A stretch of DNA of 64,000 nucleotides, taken from NCBI GenBank assembly GCA_007844125.1, contig CM017558.1, positions 50,605,831 through 50,669,830 of the forward strand. Direction: 5' to 3'. Below are positions 49,678-62,373 of this stretch, one piece after another; position 1 is the stretch's first letter, and the number at the start of each line of letters is the position of its first letter. The position numbers and the translations under genes were made by a program. The notes beneath the pieces were generated by a model. The model searched no databases and was not told the DNA's origin. It saw only the letters and a program-made list of their open reading frames with translations. Source of the DNA: Sinonovacula constricta (taxonomy: Eukaryota; Mollusca; Bivalvia; Cardiida; Solecurtidae).

Positions 49678-52600
49678 GTAAGTCCAAAAGTTCTCAATTC
49701 AGTTCTGATTGGTGTTAAGTTTCTGTAAAATTAAGCCTTATACTTGATTTCAACTTATTTTCAAGTTATTTTTATATTTGTTTGCAGGCCTACACACAGA
49801 CTTAGCTTTTGTTTCCTATGTAGCTTGACTCTTCTATTATTAATATGGACATTTATTTCACACATGCAATCCTCCAAATTACAGTAACAGTTGGAATAAT
49901 GTTGTGTGTGCAAGTACCTTTATTTTTTTTTAACAAGTGTTTTGATTGATTATCATGCCTAATTTTAGGAAATTTGAAGTTTTGTTAGCTGAATAACACT
50001 AGATGGCAATCTTACAACATTTACAATTATGCATATTCTGAAGCAAAGTCAGTTAACAACATTGCTCAAGTTGACTTCATTTTTAAAAAACAACAATAAA
50101 TTGCTTGTATTTTTAGCAGTCATGTATTATGTTATTTTATTTGACTGGTTGCTTTATTTAAATGTTAGCATTTATTTTCTTGTGCATTCTTGTGATTTCT
50201 CACACAAGGGGTGTACTTGTTGCTTAAATCGTCTTACCCGATTTGGTAAAATACTGTCATAGGAAAGTTGAACCACATTCGACCACTTCTCTTTGAACTG
50301 CACTTTCTTTAAAAAACAACTTCAGGGTTGGAAAATTATTGAAAAGGTTACTCTTCCTGTAGGACAAGTGAATTACATTTTTCACTCGTCCTACATGAAA
50401 AGTTACTTATCCTATATTGAAGTGTAATTTTCCAACCAAAAAGCATTTGTAAAATGTAAAATAAACATAGACTTTGTAGCAACTTTCCGTAATAAAGTAG
50501 GTCTACAATACCAACAAAGATCAAATGACTAGCAAGGAGCTGAAGGAAAGAAACTGTTAACAATCGTTAATCCAATGAATGACACTGCTGGTGGGAGAAA
50601 AAGTCTCCAGTTCAGGCCAATCTGATTATTTATTTATTTTTACTCGTCCGGTCGGACAAGCAGTTTGAATTGTGAACTAGTCCTGCAGCAGGTTTGACTC
50701 GTCATGACGAGCGGACGAGTGGAATTTTCCAACCCTGAACTTGTCAAGGAAGTTACCGGTAGTAATGATGGTATTATATCAGTATTTTAGCAGTAATTTT
50801 GAATTGCATCCAATATTATGAAATACTTTGTACTGTTTAGCTTTTATCTCACTAACCTGTGCACAGTTTGGAATTAACTTTCACATATCTTTGGCTATTG
50901 AACATATCTACCATTTAATATAATTGGATGGTTCCAGGTTATTTTTGTGATAAAGATGACCCTAGTTTAACATAGAAAAGTTAATTGCATACACATGTAG
51001 GTTATAGTTGTAGGTAAAATTACTACTGTCAAGCTAACATGCTACCAAGCGTTTGAATAGTCAAGTGCACTGTTCATTGTTTTATGGTCATTGCTCTTGT
51101 TTTATGTTAGAATACCAATGTTTTTGTAATCAATATTACTTTCTGCTGTCACATTATTGGGGATCATTTTATCGTAATCAGTTTGGTCAGAATATTTTTG
51201 TTTACGTTTGCATATTTTAGCCATTTAAATCTTTTTAACTCATTTATCACCATCCTCAACCAAGTATAGCTGCACATTGCTGTAATGACGTAACTGTATT
51301 TGCAATGTTTTTATGGAAAGCAAAGTCAATGAATCATTTAATAGATGTAAGAAATCAATTGAATTGCAGAAAAAAAACTTGTGAAATTAGAGTGAAATAT
51401 CTCCTAATCTTGTATAATGTAGTAGTGTCCGAGAAATAACCTAACAAATTTTTTACAGGTATTGTATAAAACGTCACCATCATATCGGCATACGATTGAA
51501 AGTTTTAACATATACCATTTGCAAGTGCACCAACCACAGTCAGAGTCTTTTTTAAGGTCATTGTGTCATCTGGGGCACATGTCAATTTGTGACATATTTT
51601 GTTTTATATGCTTGGTTTACTTTACTTTTATATGTTGATATATTTTTATGTTCATGTTTATGTACCATTGCTTTTATCACCTTCCACAGCTCAAAAGCAA
51701 GTTCATGATCTGGTAATTCAGCTGTTTCCCAATATTTCTGATTTATGTGCCTTTGTCATTCTTCAATTCTGCTTAATATGTGATTGCTCTGTCTTCTTGT
51801 CAATGCATTCTTAGCTTCACAGTTTTCTAAGTTGCGGTAGGTAAACCTTGGTTAAGCTGTATAAAGTATGGATATATTAAATACCAGTAGTTAGTAGTGC
51901 ATAAACAAATATTGTGGAACCAACACAAGATAATTGTGATGCGCTGGTGGTATCGAGATCATGATAAAATATTTTTCAGGTTCTTTTTGGTTTTTTTTGT
52001 TCTTTTTTGAAAGGATTGAAAATATCTTTTTATGTAATAGTTTATACATGTATTTATAATACTTGATGAGAATACAAACCTTAGTTTAAATGCAAGATGA
52101 TATATTTTAATGAAAGTCTTATGGTAAACATGCATGGTTTATGGTCAGTTTGAATGATAGACTATTCTTTTAACCAGAATACTTTTTTTTTAGAAATACA
52201 TTTCCCATTAAAAATAATTCCCAATTGCCTGGCTTATATTATCTTGGCTCATTATATCTGTCAGTTCTGTTGTCTTATACATCCAATGCATTAGCATGAC
52301 AAAGGACTGCTGACCAAATCTGAACTAAGCATCCAGGATATGCCAACTAAACAAAGGATACATTTCTCTGCATGCCGTAGGGCATACCATACATTCAATA
52401 ATAGTCTCTTGTAAGGTTCAGAGATCAGACTTTGTTTTGTCAGACTTTGTATGTGCCTCTATGAATATTCTATTGTCTGTTGTTGATTGATAATAGAACT
52501 TTATCATTACCTTTGTATGGTAAAAGCATGTTTAAGCCTGTGTCCATCCATTTTTAAGGTCTTTCCTTACAAAAAACTAATTGTCATGATAATAAGAGAA

Positions 52601-53003
52601 TGTAATAGAATATGGGTATTTTTTAATACTACGATGCATAATGTTTAATCTTATTGGTCAATTGGTTTTAATGTCTTAATGTTAAACTTTACAGTACAAT
52701 TGACAGTTTCTTCAAAAGTTGTGAAATGTAATTTACTTTTAATGTCAGAATGTAGTGTTTTTAGAGTTTAAGAAAATTAAAATTAAACATAAACTGTACT
52801 TTTTCCTATGGAAAGAACTGTTTCAAATGTAGTTTTGCTTCTTTTTGTCAACTTTATTTAGTCTTATTGTTAAATCATCTTATAATACAATTAGAAGATC
52901 ACAATACTTTTTGTCCTTATCATTATACTCAAAAGGAAAAATGTTGGCTTTTAACATCACAGTCATAGTCTTCATAAATACTACTTTTGTTTCATTTCCA
53001 CAG
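49678..53003. other. Intron 6
   Basis: AT-rich, about 3.3 kb. It carries the MITE at 50323-50737. Short ORFs elsewhere have no support. Confidence 0.6.
50323..50737. mobile_element. MITE with CAGGGTTGG ends and 5-bp TSD
   Basis: The inverted ends CAGGGTTGGAAAATT and AATTTTCCAACCCTG match exactly over 15 bp. The flanking 5-mer AACTT is duplicated (50318-50322 and 50738-50742). Subterminal words actcgtcc / ggacgagt occur several times in both orientations, typical of transposase binding sites. There is no coding capacity. The CAGGG start and 5-bp duplication suggest an unusual hAT-type subgroup; a 5-bp site is not diagnostic. Confidence 0.82.
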
Positions 53004-53114
53004 AAGTCAAATGTAAGAGAAAAGACACCCTCGACACCAGAGCGATGTGCGGACACACGACCAAGCAAGGTGTCGGATATGATCAAAAACTTCCAGAAGC
53101 TGCAGGCTACATGA
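53004..53114 (+). CDS. CRACD-like gene, terminal coding exon 7
   Basis: Acceptor ttcatttccacag, then 36 codons and TGA at 53112-53114: KSNVREKTPSTPERC, then ADTRPSKVSDMIKNFQKLQAT (residues 845-880). It enters in phase 0 from exon 6. The C-terminus is a short amphipathic stretch, V-S-D-M-I-K-N-F-Q-K-L, likely a helix that could be a protein-binding end (inference). Confidence 0.85.
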   Translation, partial: KSNVREKTPSTPERCADTRPSKVSDMIKNFQKLQAT

Positions 53115-54751
53115 GACCTATGGCCACAACCTATACAAACTGAGAAGTCACACACTGGACAACTGACAGCCCATACATAAGATGAAGTTGATGGGCCACA
53201 TCCTAGACTAACTGGAGGAACTTGCCATGTAAACCAATGGATAGGCCACATCGCTGACTTACTAAGAACGGCAGTAAAGCTTATTGTGGCTCAGTGACAC
53301 TTCATTTATGTTTTGTTAAACGTGTATCAAACAGTAAAGGGTAGTGCTGTAGTATTTGTAGAGATATTTTAGCAGAACTTACAGTTTATAACTTCAGTTA
53401 AAGGTGTGTAACTTTTCTGATGTTTTTACTGTCACATTCCTAATTGTGAATATTTTCCATTCAGTTGCTTGAGTCTGGCCAATAATATGCTATCAAAGAG
53501 TCACACTTTAGAAAACAATATTTTTAATTGATTTTTTTATAAGTCTATAATTGGTTTGTAATTATACCCCCTCTTGGAAGTTTCTTTTTGGGTTGGGGTG
53601 GGGTATACTGGAATCAGATTGTCACAATGACACAGTTTTATTCTTGCTTTTTCTACAATTTTGGCATCAGTTTTGATGAAACTTCACCATTTTTAAATAC
53701 CATGGTAACATGTGCATCTACTAATTTCTTTAAAGTCTAATGAATAGTGCAGGTGTTACTGCAGCTTTTGACAACATTCCAAACATTGATATAATGGAGA
53801 TAGTTTTGAGGGAGTAGGAAGGAGGGTATTCATTAGCTATTGTGTAACAGTTTAAGATTTTACTTGCCTTAAAAGCAAATTACTTGCCCCTGGCTCTGGA
53901 TAAGCGGGTTAATTTGAGGACTGATGAAAGACAGCAAAAAATATTTACATCTTTTAAGTTGATCTTTAAAGGAAATATGTGTTATAATGGGCAGTACATT
54001 TATTTACAACTTTGGCCAGTAGAAAGCAGAGTTCTACTTTTAAAAATTGATGTAGAATAAGGTTCAGCATTGATTCCAATTATTTGTGAATTGCAGTGCA
54101 TTTAATTGGCATTTCTTTACATCTGCTTGTACTGTTAGGTGGCAAATATGAAAGAAATCTATTAAGTTATAAAAACATTGATTTCTGTGTGTCCTTTCTA
54201 TGTATCCTAGTGCAAGTACTTGTCAGTGCCTGATTGTTGCAGCTCTACTTTTATTGAATAGTGAACATTTATCTGTTTCAACACACTGGTATCTCATTAT
54301 GGGACCCTATGCTTACAATGTATTGTATTTATATATTCTACTTATACTTTTTGTGTGTTTATTAATTAAATACACAATGTACATATATGTGTGTTTTCTG
54401 TATTTGCATTTATGATGCTCATATTTGTGTAACTGAATACACAATGTACAATAGAGATGCATATACCTGATAAACAATGGACAAAAATAATAATTACATT
54501 AACGTACTTGTGTTATAAATGACAACTATTATACATCATAACAATTTACTGAATATCAATGTTCTGTATATTAATACATGAAAATTGTACTGCTTTGTAA
54601 ATAATAACCAATGTAAATAAGCATTATATATTTGTAAATATGGTCTCTATATTATTATGTATATAGTGATGTAGATTGTATATTATACACATATTACAGT
54701 ATATGTTAATTCATTAATAGATTTATTTACCATTTACTCTGATTGCATATA

Positions 54752-54834
54752 AAGCCACTATCCAATTAGCAGAAAAACAACCACCATCCAATTAGCAGAA
54801 AAACAACCACTATCTAATTAGCAGAAAAACAACT
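54752..54834 (+). repeat. 26-bp tandem repeat, 3 copies
   Basis: The word ccaattagcagaaaaacaac occurs three times at a 26-bp spacing, the last with one change (ctaattag). Confidence 0.9.
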
Positions 54835-55196
54835 GGATCATTAGTTTGTTACTGTTGCTTGACATTACTCTGGTAGTTTTTGTCAATATAATGAAAAACA
54901 GCCTTGTAGCCATTATTTTATTAAACTTTATTTTCTTCATTTAATTGTGGTTCACTGCACTTTGAAACTTAAGCAGCTATTTTAACCAAAGCAGATCTTA
55001 TATCATCAAAAGGCAACCACTTGTCAGTTAACAAAGTCAAAACACCAACAATGAATTGATTGATTGGAACTTTGTATTGATTTGTATGCCCAGAACCCAA
55101 ATGTCTCATTTCAAAAAAAGTGAAGGCAGAATTTTAAATCTAAATTTATCGTGTAGTTTTTACTCTATCTTCACTTCGCATCACTTGATATGACAA

Positions 55197-55267
55197 AGCA
55201 AATAGTATAGATCCAGATCAAAGCACTTCTTATAAGTGCTGTCTTTTCTGAATCTCCACTATTTGCT
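55197..55267. repeat. Short palindromic dispersed element
   Basis: The left arm agcaaatagtatagatccag pairs with the right arm ctgaatctccactatttgct with two or three mismatches, around an inner hairpin agcacttcttataagtgct. At about 71 bp it is the clearest copy of the family in the window. Confidence 0.8.
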
Positions 55268-56591
55268 TTCAGCTCTTTAGCAAGATGTATTGTGACCATT
55301 GCACATTCTTGATACTAATAAGAATAAGTATGGGCAAGCTAAGAAATAGCATTTCATTATTGATTAAAAAATGTTTAACCACTCTTTCTAGACACAACAT
55401 AGTTAGGACTTACACTCTCTGCTTAAACAACTAAACAGCTTTGACAAATTAGTATTTAAAATATGTGTTAACAAGTCACTTACTAATGTATAATTGTGGA
55501 TAAAAAAAACTGGGATATTATAAAAGGGGCATTACTCCTCTGGGAGCAACAGCTTGAGTTATTTCATATTAATTTAACTCTTTTTTTGGGTCAGATGTTT
55601 TCTAAAAGGACAATCACATCCTTTTTTTAACATTATTTGTAATAGTATGTTTGCAAACATGGTACTTACTTTACATGCTGCCTTATTATTATGCTTTATA
55701 CAAAGATTATTATGTTTTAACATCTTGTTTGCAATAATGCCATTGTAGCAGAAGTCCTAGTACAGGGTTTACAGGTTAATGAATTTACTTTACAAAGACT
55801 TCTTTTTATAAAATATCCTTTTATGTTTTAATTTTGATTCATATAGAAATTATTGATTATGGAAATAAAGCACAACAGCTTAACACACTTAAAAGGATAA
55901 TACAACAGCTAATTTGTTATAGAAGATGTAGGTAATTCCTTGTATGTTTAGAGCACAAGTGTTTAAAGTTTTACCAGTTTAACTTTATTATATCACTTAT
56001 TATGAATAAATGGTAAAAGATGAGTTGAGGTTGTTTTTAGCAAATCCCACCAGGTTGTTTTATTTTACAGTATACAACTACAACCCTTGAACAATGGAAG
56101 TGAACCTTGCTTTTTGAGAGCCGTCTTTTCCATGATACTTCACACACCCCTGTGTTGTGGGTTTTCAATCGTTTATTTTTTTAAATGTTTTTTTTTTTAA
56201 ACTTTTTTTTGGTTACTTCGCACCACCACAGGTATTGTCTTATTGGCTACATCCAGCTAATTACTGATGGAGAAGGACCTCAGACATGTCTTGGTATTAC
56301 CATCAGCATACTGCAGGTCAGCTGGAAGACCTCCCAAATGGAAATGTCTTGCCTGACTAAGACTTGAACCCACAAGGTATGGGACTGACAAGTCACAAGT
56401 GGGCGACCAACTGCCCATTCACAGTTGCCTCACCAATTCAGTTGTAAAATTTTGATTAATGTCATAACCACCAGAAATATTGAATTAGGGAATTAAACTA
56501 TTCAGTATAATTTACACTTGGCTCTACCAAAAATTAAAAATACATGGAAACTGTTACTTCTCAGTTATAATTTCTCTTAACCAAAAAGCAA

Positions 56592-56868
56592 CTGGTCGCA
56601 ATAGCTCAATTGGTAGAGCGTCAGCTTGAGGATCGGGAGGTCGTGGGTTCAAACCCCAGCTGGGTCAAACCAAAGACTTTAAAGTTGGTAGTATTGGCTT
56701 CTCTCCTAATGCTGGGGGCTAAAGTGACAGCATAACGTCTGACTTTTGATGTCAGTACAATGGACTGGCCGGGTTCAGTCTCTGGGCACATCATAAGTAC
56801 CCCTGTGCTACATTGATAGAAATGTTGCTGCACAGTATCAGCAAAAAAGCCTGCAAATCACAATCCCT
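56592..56868 (+). mobile_element. tRNA-derived SINE, family 2
   Basis: Plus-strand copy with head ggtcgcaatagctcaattgg, B box (gggttcaaacccc), the family word gggtcaaaccaaagacttta and a 3' part with tgatagaaatgttgctgcac. The 3' boundary is approximate and I could not fix the target duplication. Confidence 0.8.
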
Positions 56869-57907
56869 TAACCTAATTCTTAGTTACCTGAACACATAGA
56901 TGCTAGCAAGACCTGTTGGTTGAGGAAAGAAAGCTAATTCATGATCAGACAGCTCTCAGTTAGATCTGGATTATCAACATTTGCCTATATTTCTCAAATT
57001 TAAAGGTTCTCAAATTCGAAGGTATGAACCAATGGGTGCCATTTCATCAACAGTCATAGGACCTGTTGAGGGCCATAATACCACTAAATTATCTTCAAGT
57101 TATTTTGAAAACTTTTGTTAGTTCTAAGACTAAAGTTTGTATGACTGATCAGCAATGTATGGTCCTAAGACATTTGGTTAAATGACAGCCAGATCTATTT
57201 TATGTTAAAGCAAGCAGAAGATGCCTAGAAAGAAAGCTTTTTGGAGTTTTTTCTGCATTTTGCCTGCTCAGGTACTAGTGTTATTACATTTCAAACTTCC
57301 TTCTACAACTTATATTTCAGTTTTTAAATGTTGAACAAAATACGGTTAGATCTTCTATGGAACCACTTTGATAAGCTGAACAGTGTTTTTGGAACAGAAT
57401 ATCCAACACAAGACAAAAGTTTGTCAACATTTTATTCTGCAACAACAAAATGGCAAGATTAATAAAGTTGAATTCACAATCACATGCATATATAAATTAG
57501 TCTTTTCAACATTATGTTCAGTAATGATTTAAAACATAAGATCATCCTTGTATCAACACACTTAACATATAAATTGACAAATTAATGTATGCGTACATAT
57601 AATTAAATACTGACCCATAATAAAGGTCCATGGTGTGTTGTAGATGTTAACTGGAAAGAAGTGTCTTAAAGGGAAATAACCTTTGTCATTCAGTACATCT
57701 GATATGTATGATTAGCCTTCCTTGACAATGTAAATCTTCGGTCAAAATTAACTAATTTATGATTTAAGCATTATATTAATGATTACGGCATCTTTACAAA
57801 AACAACATTTTAGATATCTGACAACAATAAAATGATAATGTATTTAATTTTAAATAATGTTTCAATTATCAAACAGTTTTAAAAATTAGTGGTGATGTTA
57901 TTTTGTA
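56869..57907. other. Convergent intergenic zone
   Basis: No exon is seen. A degraded palindromic-element half is near 56935-56995. Around 57.4 kb the plus strand changes from T-rich to A-rich, and a minus-strand AATAAA lies near 57435, which would suit the 3' end of a minus-strand transcript. Confidence 0.4.
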
Positions 57908-58185
57908 AACAGGAATGGGATGGGGTTTGTCGACATTTTTGCCGATGATACTGTGCAGCTGCATTTCTATCATTATAGCACAGGGGCACTTATGAGGTGC
58001 GCAGGGACTGAACCCGGCTGGTCCATTATACTGACACCGACGAGTCCGACATAATGCTGTCCCCTTAGCCCCAAGCATTAGGAGGGAGGCCACTACTACC
58101 AACTTTAAAGTCTTCGGTTTGACCCTGCCAGGGTTTGAACCCGCGACCTCCCGATCCGCAAGCCAATGCTCTACCACTAGACTTT
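57908..58185 (-). mobile_element. tRNA-derived SINE, family 2, diverged
   Basis: Minus-strand copy: head gtagagcattggcttgcgga, B box (gggttcaaaccctg), gggtcaaaccgaagacttta and a 3' part ending near gacaaaccccatccc. The first bases of the head (tctagtggtagagc) differ from the other two copies. Boundaries are approximate. Confidence 0.78.
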
Positions 58186-59570
58186 GTTACGAGATAAAAC
58201 TGAATAGATGGATATTAAATACCATCTTAATAGGCTTAATATATTTTAAGTGAAAAATTAATTTATTGTATGTTACAAATCAATCGTCTGTAAGTTATGT
58301 GTCAATATTTTCTAGTGAAAAAAAGTATATAAGTGAAAAATGTATTAAAATAATTAGAAATCATTAATAGCCATGTATTTTCTATTTTATTGGTGGTGTT
58401 CAGTATTGGTTGTTGTTGTCTTTTTACTAGGTGGAAGTTGTGTACATACAATTGTGTAAAAATGCCTAAATTGTATGGAATTATGTAAAAACAAATTTAA
58501 TTATAGCATGTATGAATCATGAATAAGCTATACAAATCGCAACACCATTTTCTCTTGTTTATATGGGCAAGTTAATAAAAACTCTTTTCTAACTTACCTG
58601 CATGATAAAGACAATTACCACACAGTTGCTGTTAACAATCATAGGATCATGATCAAATTGTCAACATAAATAATGCATTGAGTGCCAGCTCAAATGCAAA
58701 GAAATAAGAAAAAAGCACAAGTGAATGTATAACTTGAAATAAACCAATTATAAATCATAAAACAAACACAATTACAACAGTGAGAGGTCAATACTTTCAG
58801 AAATGTTTACTCTGTATAATTAGGCTGGCATTTATTATACCACTTCCTGCAAACATGTTTGATATTAAAATATGACAAAATTTATAAACCCAATAACAGC
58901 TAACTCAAGACATAACACAAAGTATGCACGAACAGGGAAAAACTAGCACAGGTGATAAATATTTAAACATATATCTACATTAGAAATGTAAACTATGAGG
59001 TAATATACAGAAATGTGTGTAAATAGTTAAACATTTCTTTGCTTTTAACAGTTGTATTCCCTTTTTAAATACAAAAATGTCTCCTTTACTGAAAACTTAA
59101 AACTTGCAACTTATGCAGTTGATTCTGAGTTTGTCTTTCATTTTGAAAGTATAACTATCAATTACGAATGTAAGAAACGAAAATCTTCATTTCTGTAAGT
59201 CGGGTAATTGGTATTTCTTCACACCTCAATATCTGTGCTTTACATTTACTAATTTAAATATACTAACAGATTTAATCTACTACATTAATAAAGTAAAGTT
59301 TCTAATTAACATGTGTCATAATTAAATTAAAGGAAATTCATAATTGTTAAGAATGGTGTTAATATTTGATTCCATTTTATGGATTCAGCATTCAGAATGC
59401 ACTTTGTTAATAATTAGTAGTGTACACAGGTAATAATTTAAGTTGAATGGTTAATGATTTAACCACACAAACACACGGCTTCGGTAAATGGAGTGAATAC
59501 TGATTCGCCATAAAAAAACATATATAATGATCCTTTTATAAGCCCTATATTGATGGTACTCACTGAAATT
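58186..59570. other. AT-rich stretch, no gene seen
   Basis: No exon is supported. Plus-strand A-richness (minus-strand U-richness) could mean a minus-strand 3' UTR, but this is only composition. Confidence 0.4.
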
Positions 59571-59750
59571 GTCGCATGGAGACGGATCTACAGGGTACAA
59601 ACTATCTAGGGCTTGGAGTGGTGGGGACACGGGAGTAAGCATATGGAGCAATCTTCTTATCGGGGGATCTGTTAAAGCGACCTTACGGATTTGCCCAAAA
59701 CAACAAAAGTTTGCAAATTTTGGATTGTTTATAAAGTATGCAGTAAAGTA
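59571..59750 (-). CDS. Candidate minus-strand exon, unidentified
   Basis: On the minus strand a frame stays open to a GTGAGT donor at 59570 and reads, toward its end, KVALTDPPIRRLLHMLTP, then VSPPLQALDSLYPVDPSPCDNF. An ATG at 59642 could make it a first exon beginning M-L-T-P-V-S-P-P. The base composition is less AT-rich than its surroundings. The opposite strand is also open here, so the call is weak. The family is not recognised; no signal peptide or membrane segment is seen. Confidence 0.25.
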
Positions 59751-61077
59751 GGTTTAAGATAACAAATCTTACTAGGAATATGCACTTAAAAGTTAACCCA
59801 AACTACCCGAAATATAATGCGTTAGTAACGTTTTACTTGATTCATGTATTTTTTTTTTCTCTTCATGTTTAGTCTCTTTATGTTAAGTCCCAAGTCAACC
59901 CGGCATTGATTTAAATAACAATAACTTGTTTAATCAGTTTCCTCAATTTCGACACGAAATTAGACCTTAATGAAAATTGTACAGTTATATCTGATAGTGT
60001 GACTTTAAAACATGTATCAACATAGCCAATAAACATTCACTGAGAAACAGGAAATTCGAGGTATGAATCATGCAACAAAGAAAGGAACAATACATCATAA
60101 AACATTATTGCGTCGACAAAATACAAAGTGTGCATTCTATGAATTGCAAATGCGTAGTCGAAAAATATTATGGGAATACATTATCGTGACAGTGAATGTA
60201 ATTAATGCTGATTTTCACCTATCAATTTTTTCATATTATATTACAGACCAATTATCATTTGTTAACACCAGCATGCAAGAAGCAATTATCTTCACGTGCA
60301 CGGTGGTAATGGCGCAAGCAGACATGATTTAAATGGAATTTGTCATGATACATTTTTATATATAGTGTAGCAATTATTTTTTCACAGAATATAATTTCCA
60401 AATTTAAAATTGCTTGATAATTTATCGATTGTTCCTAAATAAATGCGTTATTACATCTCTTACATTCTTATTCTTAATGTGGAAAACAACCCTTTATACA
60501 GTTTTCTTCTGCAATCGATTCGCCCTACCCTAGCTTAACAATGTAAACAATTAATGAAATCAGCAAATGTCACACTTCCATTTTTATTGAAATAAGATTT
60601 TTGGGAGCTCACTGATGCTCTTTCACACTTATCTCCCCTTTTAACTCTTATAACAAGTGAACGACGATACCTCAGAGTACCAGTATTATAACACGTGGAG
60701 AAGAAGTATACACGATTTTACAAGATATAAAAAAGAAACTTAGTTTAATGAGCTCTTAGTTCACCGATCAACAGATTGACATTTCGCTCAGACCCACAAT
60801 TCGGCTAATCAAACAATATACACGAACAATCAAATAACACAACCAAACAAAATACACAACCAATCAAATAACTCGACATTTCTAATCGCGTGCACACACA
60901 CACAAATGAAAAGTGGTTGTGTATAGCATTTTACGTGTGTATAATGAGAAAAATGATAACGGTTTATTACAAATCATTATATCAATAATATTATATCATT
61001 ATATCAAAGTGTGAATTAATTGAAGTCCTAGAACGTCAAGCAGGTAAACAGTTTTACCATGACATTAACAATGTATT
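59751..61077. other. Non-coding stretch, no gene seen
   Basis: AT-rich. A short direct repeat of (c)aatcaaataac / aaccaaacaaaatacac lies at about 60820-60880. An 89-codon plus frame at 60063-60332 has no support. Confidence 0.4.
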
Positions 61078-61234
61078 TTATTTATCAGGAAGCAGTGCCG
61101 TAGCTGTAGTCGATGAGCCTGTTGTTGACACAACGGGTTCTACGTCATTTGTCAATCGGTCATTCTCGTTGTCCACCTGCTTATCCACAATGCACTCAGA
61201 TGTCCACCACTCGGAATCCCTCGGCCTTTTCTTA
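61078..61234 (-). CDS. Candidate terminal exon of a minus-strand gene
   Basis: After a minus-strand acceptor (ttgtataagtag) the frame reads T-AAG-AAA-AGG and on as KKRPRDSEWWTSECIVDKQ, VDNENDRLTNDVEPVVSTT, GSSTTATALLPDK, stop TAA at 61078-61080. An alternative acceptor three bases upstream (start 61237) adds one Ser. AATAAA overlaps the stop region. It joins in phase to the donor at 61408 (AG + T gives Ser), with an intron of about 170 bp. The end is hydrophilic, like a cytoplasmic or disordered tail. The family is not recognised. The plus strand also has an open frame here, so this is a candidate only. Confidence 0.35.
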
Positions 61235-61407
61235 CTACTTATACAAAAATCCGGAAAAAGTCGAGTAGTTACGAATGGTACATATGCAGACTAGCATCCC
61301 AGCAGATGTGTTATACATCAGTAGACTTCAAACTACACTGTTTGACAAAAATATTATTATCAAATTGTCAATCAATCTTGTCGACAATGTATTGACTAGG
61401 CCCTTAC

Positions 61408-61524
61408 CTGACATAAAGCCACTTTCCTAGCATAAAATAACTAGGTGTCGCTGTCACTGTCGATGTATCCACCAAGCACATATCGTTGTAATGACCATGC
61501 GCCAAAATATACAAGGTGCACGCT
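61408..61524 (-). CDS. Candidate penultimate exon of the same minus-strand gene
   Basis: Minus-strand acceptor gctgtgttcag and a strong donor CAG/GTAAGG bound an open frame: ACTLYILAHGHYNDMCLV, then DTSTVTATPSYFMLGKWLYV, ending with two bases (AG). The phase fits the exon at 61078-61234. The composition is clearly less AT-rich than the neighbouring repeats. The function is unknown. Confidence 0.35.
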
Positions 61525-61675
61525 CTGAACACAGCTGTCATGAACTTTGATATAAAACTAGATCACAGATGGGAAAAATCAGGCGTCCACGGTTGAAGAG
61601 TTTGCGGAGGTTTAGATTAGGCATTGAACCAAGCAACTCTGAATCTCACGTGGCTCTTTTATTTAATTATTTTTT

Positions 61676-61915
<240 letters not shown>

Positions 61916-62184
61916 AAATCATTTTGGAAAGTCCTATTTCGGAAAATGCTGCATTTTAAGCATTTGTTGATATGGTCAGTCGATCTGTCTGTTTAGCCAA
62001 CATGCCTAGTAAAGCAGACTTACTTAGAACTCTAGCAATTTTGCAAAATAAAGACACATTGCCAATCAAAAAAAGCCACATCCGCCCCACTGATTCAATA
62101 CTCTTTACAAACCCCGCCCTGAACCTCGCCCTTACTAAACACGCCTTCTAAACACAAAATCCGAACTCCTCGGTAGAACCAGGG
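61916..62184 (-). other. Probable 3' UTR of the GRXCR1-like gene
   Basis: Follows directly after the minus-strand stop at 62185-62187. The segment 62090-62184 is C-rich on plus (G-rich in the transcript). No frame is conserved. Where the transcript ends is not clear. Confidence 0.45.
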
Positions 62185-62373
62185 TCAGTCTTGCTGATCT
62201 AGACATTCGTCACAACGTACAAGACCGTTCTCGTCACACTGCATGCAGCGCAAGGCACAAAACTCCTCGGTGAATTCATTCCGGTGTAATGACTTCTTGG
62301 ATCCATGGCAGAAAACGCAAGGCAAGTAGCGATATCCACCACATTTGTCACAGTGCCACCGGACGTTGATTTT
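62185..62373 (-). CDS. GRXCR1: GRXCR1-like protein, terminal exon (cysteine-rich domain)
   Basis: On the minus strand, acceptor tatactgcag is followed by 62 codons and TGA: KINVRWHCDKCGGYRYLPC, VFCHGSKKSLHRNEFTEEF, CALRCMQCDENGLVRCDEC, LDQQD. Four C-x2-C pairs (CDKC, CVFC, CMQC, CDEC), with G-G and H-G-S-K between, match the C-terminal zinc-binding-type module of glutaredoxin domain-containing cysteine-rich proteins GRXCR1/GRXCR2 and insect CG31559. In vertebrates GRXCR1 acts in actin-filled stereocilia of hair cells. The short tail after the last CxxC is usual for the family. Phase 0 to the preceding exon. Confidence 0.9.
   Translation of the reverse strand, partial: KINVRWHCDKCGGYRYLPCVFCHGSKKSLHRNEFTEEFCALRCMQCDENGLVRCDECLDQQD

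Larger units (their letters stand above)
53115..56591 (+). other. 3' UTR and downstream sequence of the CRACD-like gene
   Basis: No coding signal. The sequence is AU-rich, as expected for a long 3' UTR. Possible polyadenylation hexamers AATAAA lie at about 55862 and 56004 and ATTAAA near 54920; I cannot tell which is used. A 26-bp triplicated motif is at 54752-54834 and a palindromic element at 55197-55267. Old repeat sequence (gatggagaaggacctcagac) lies near 56265-56440. Confidence 0.5.
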
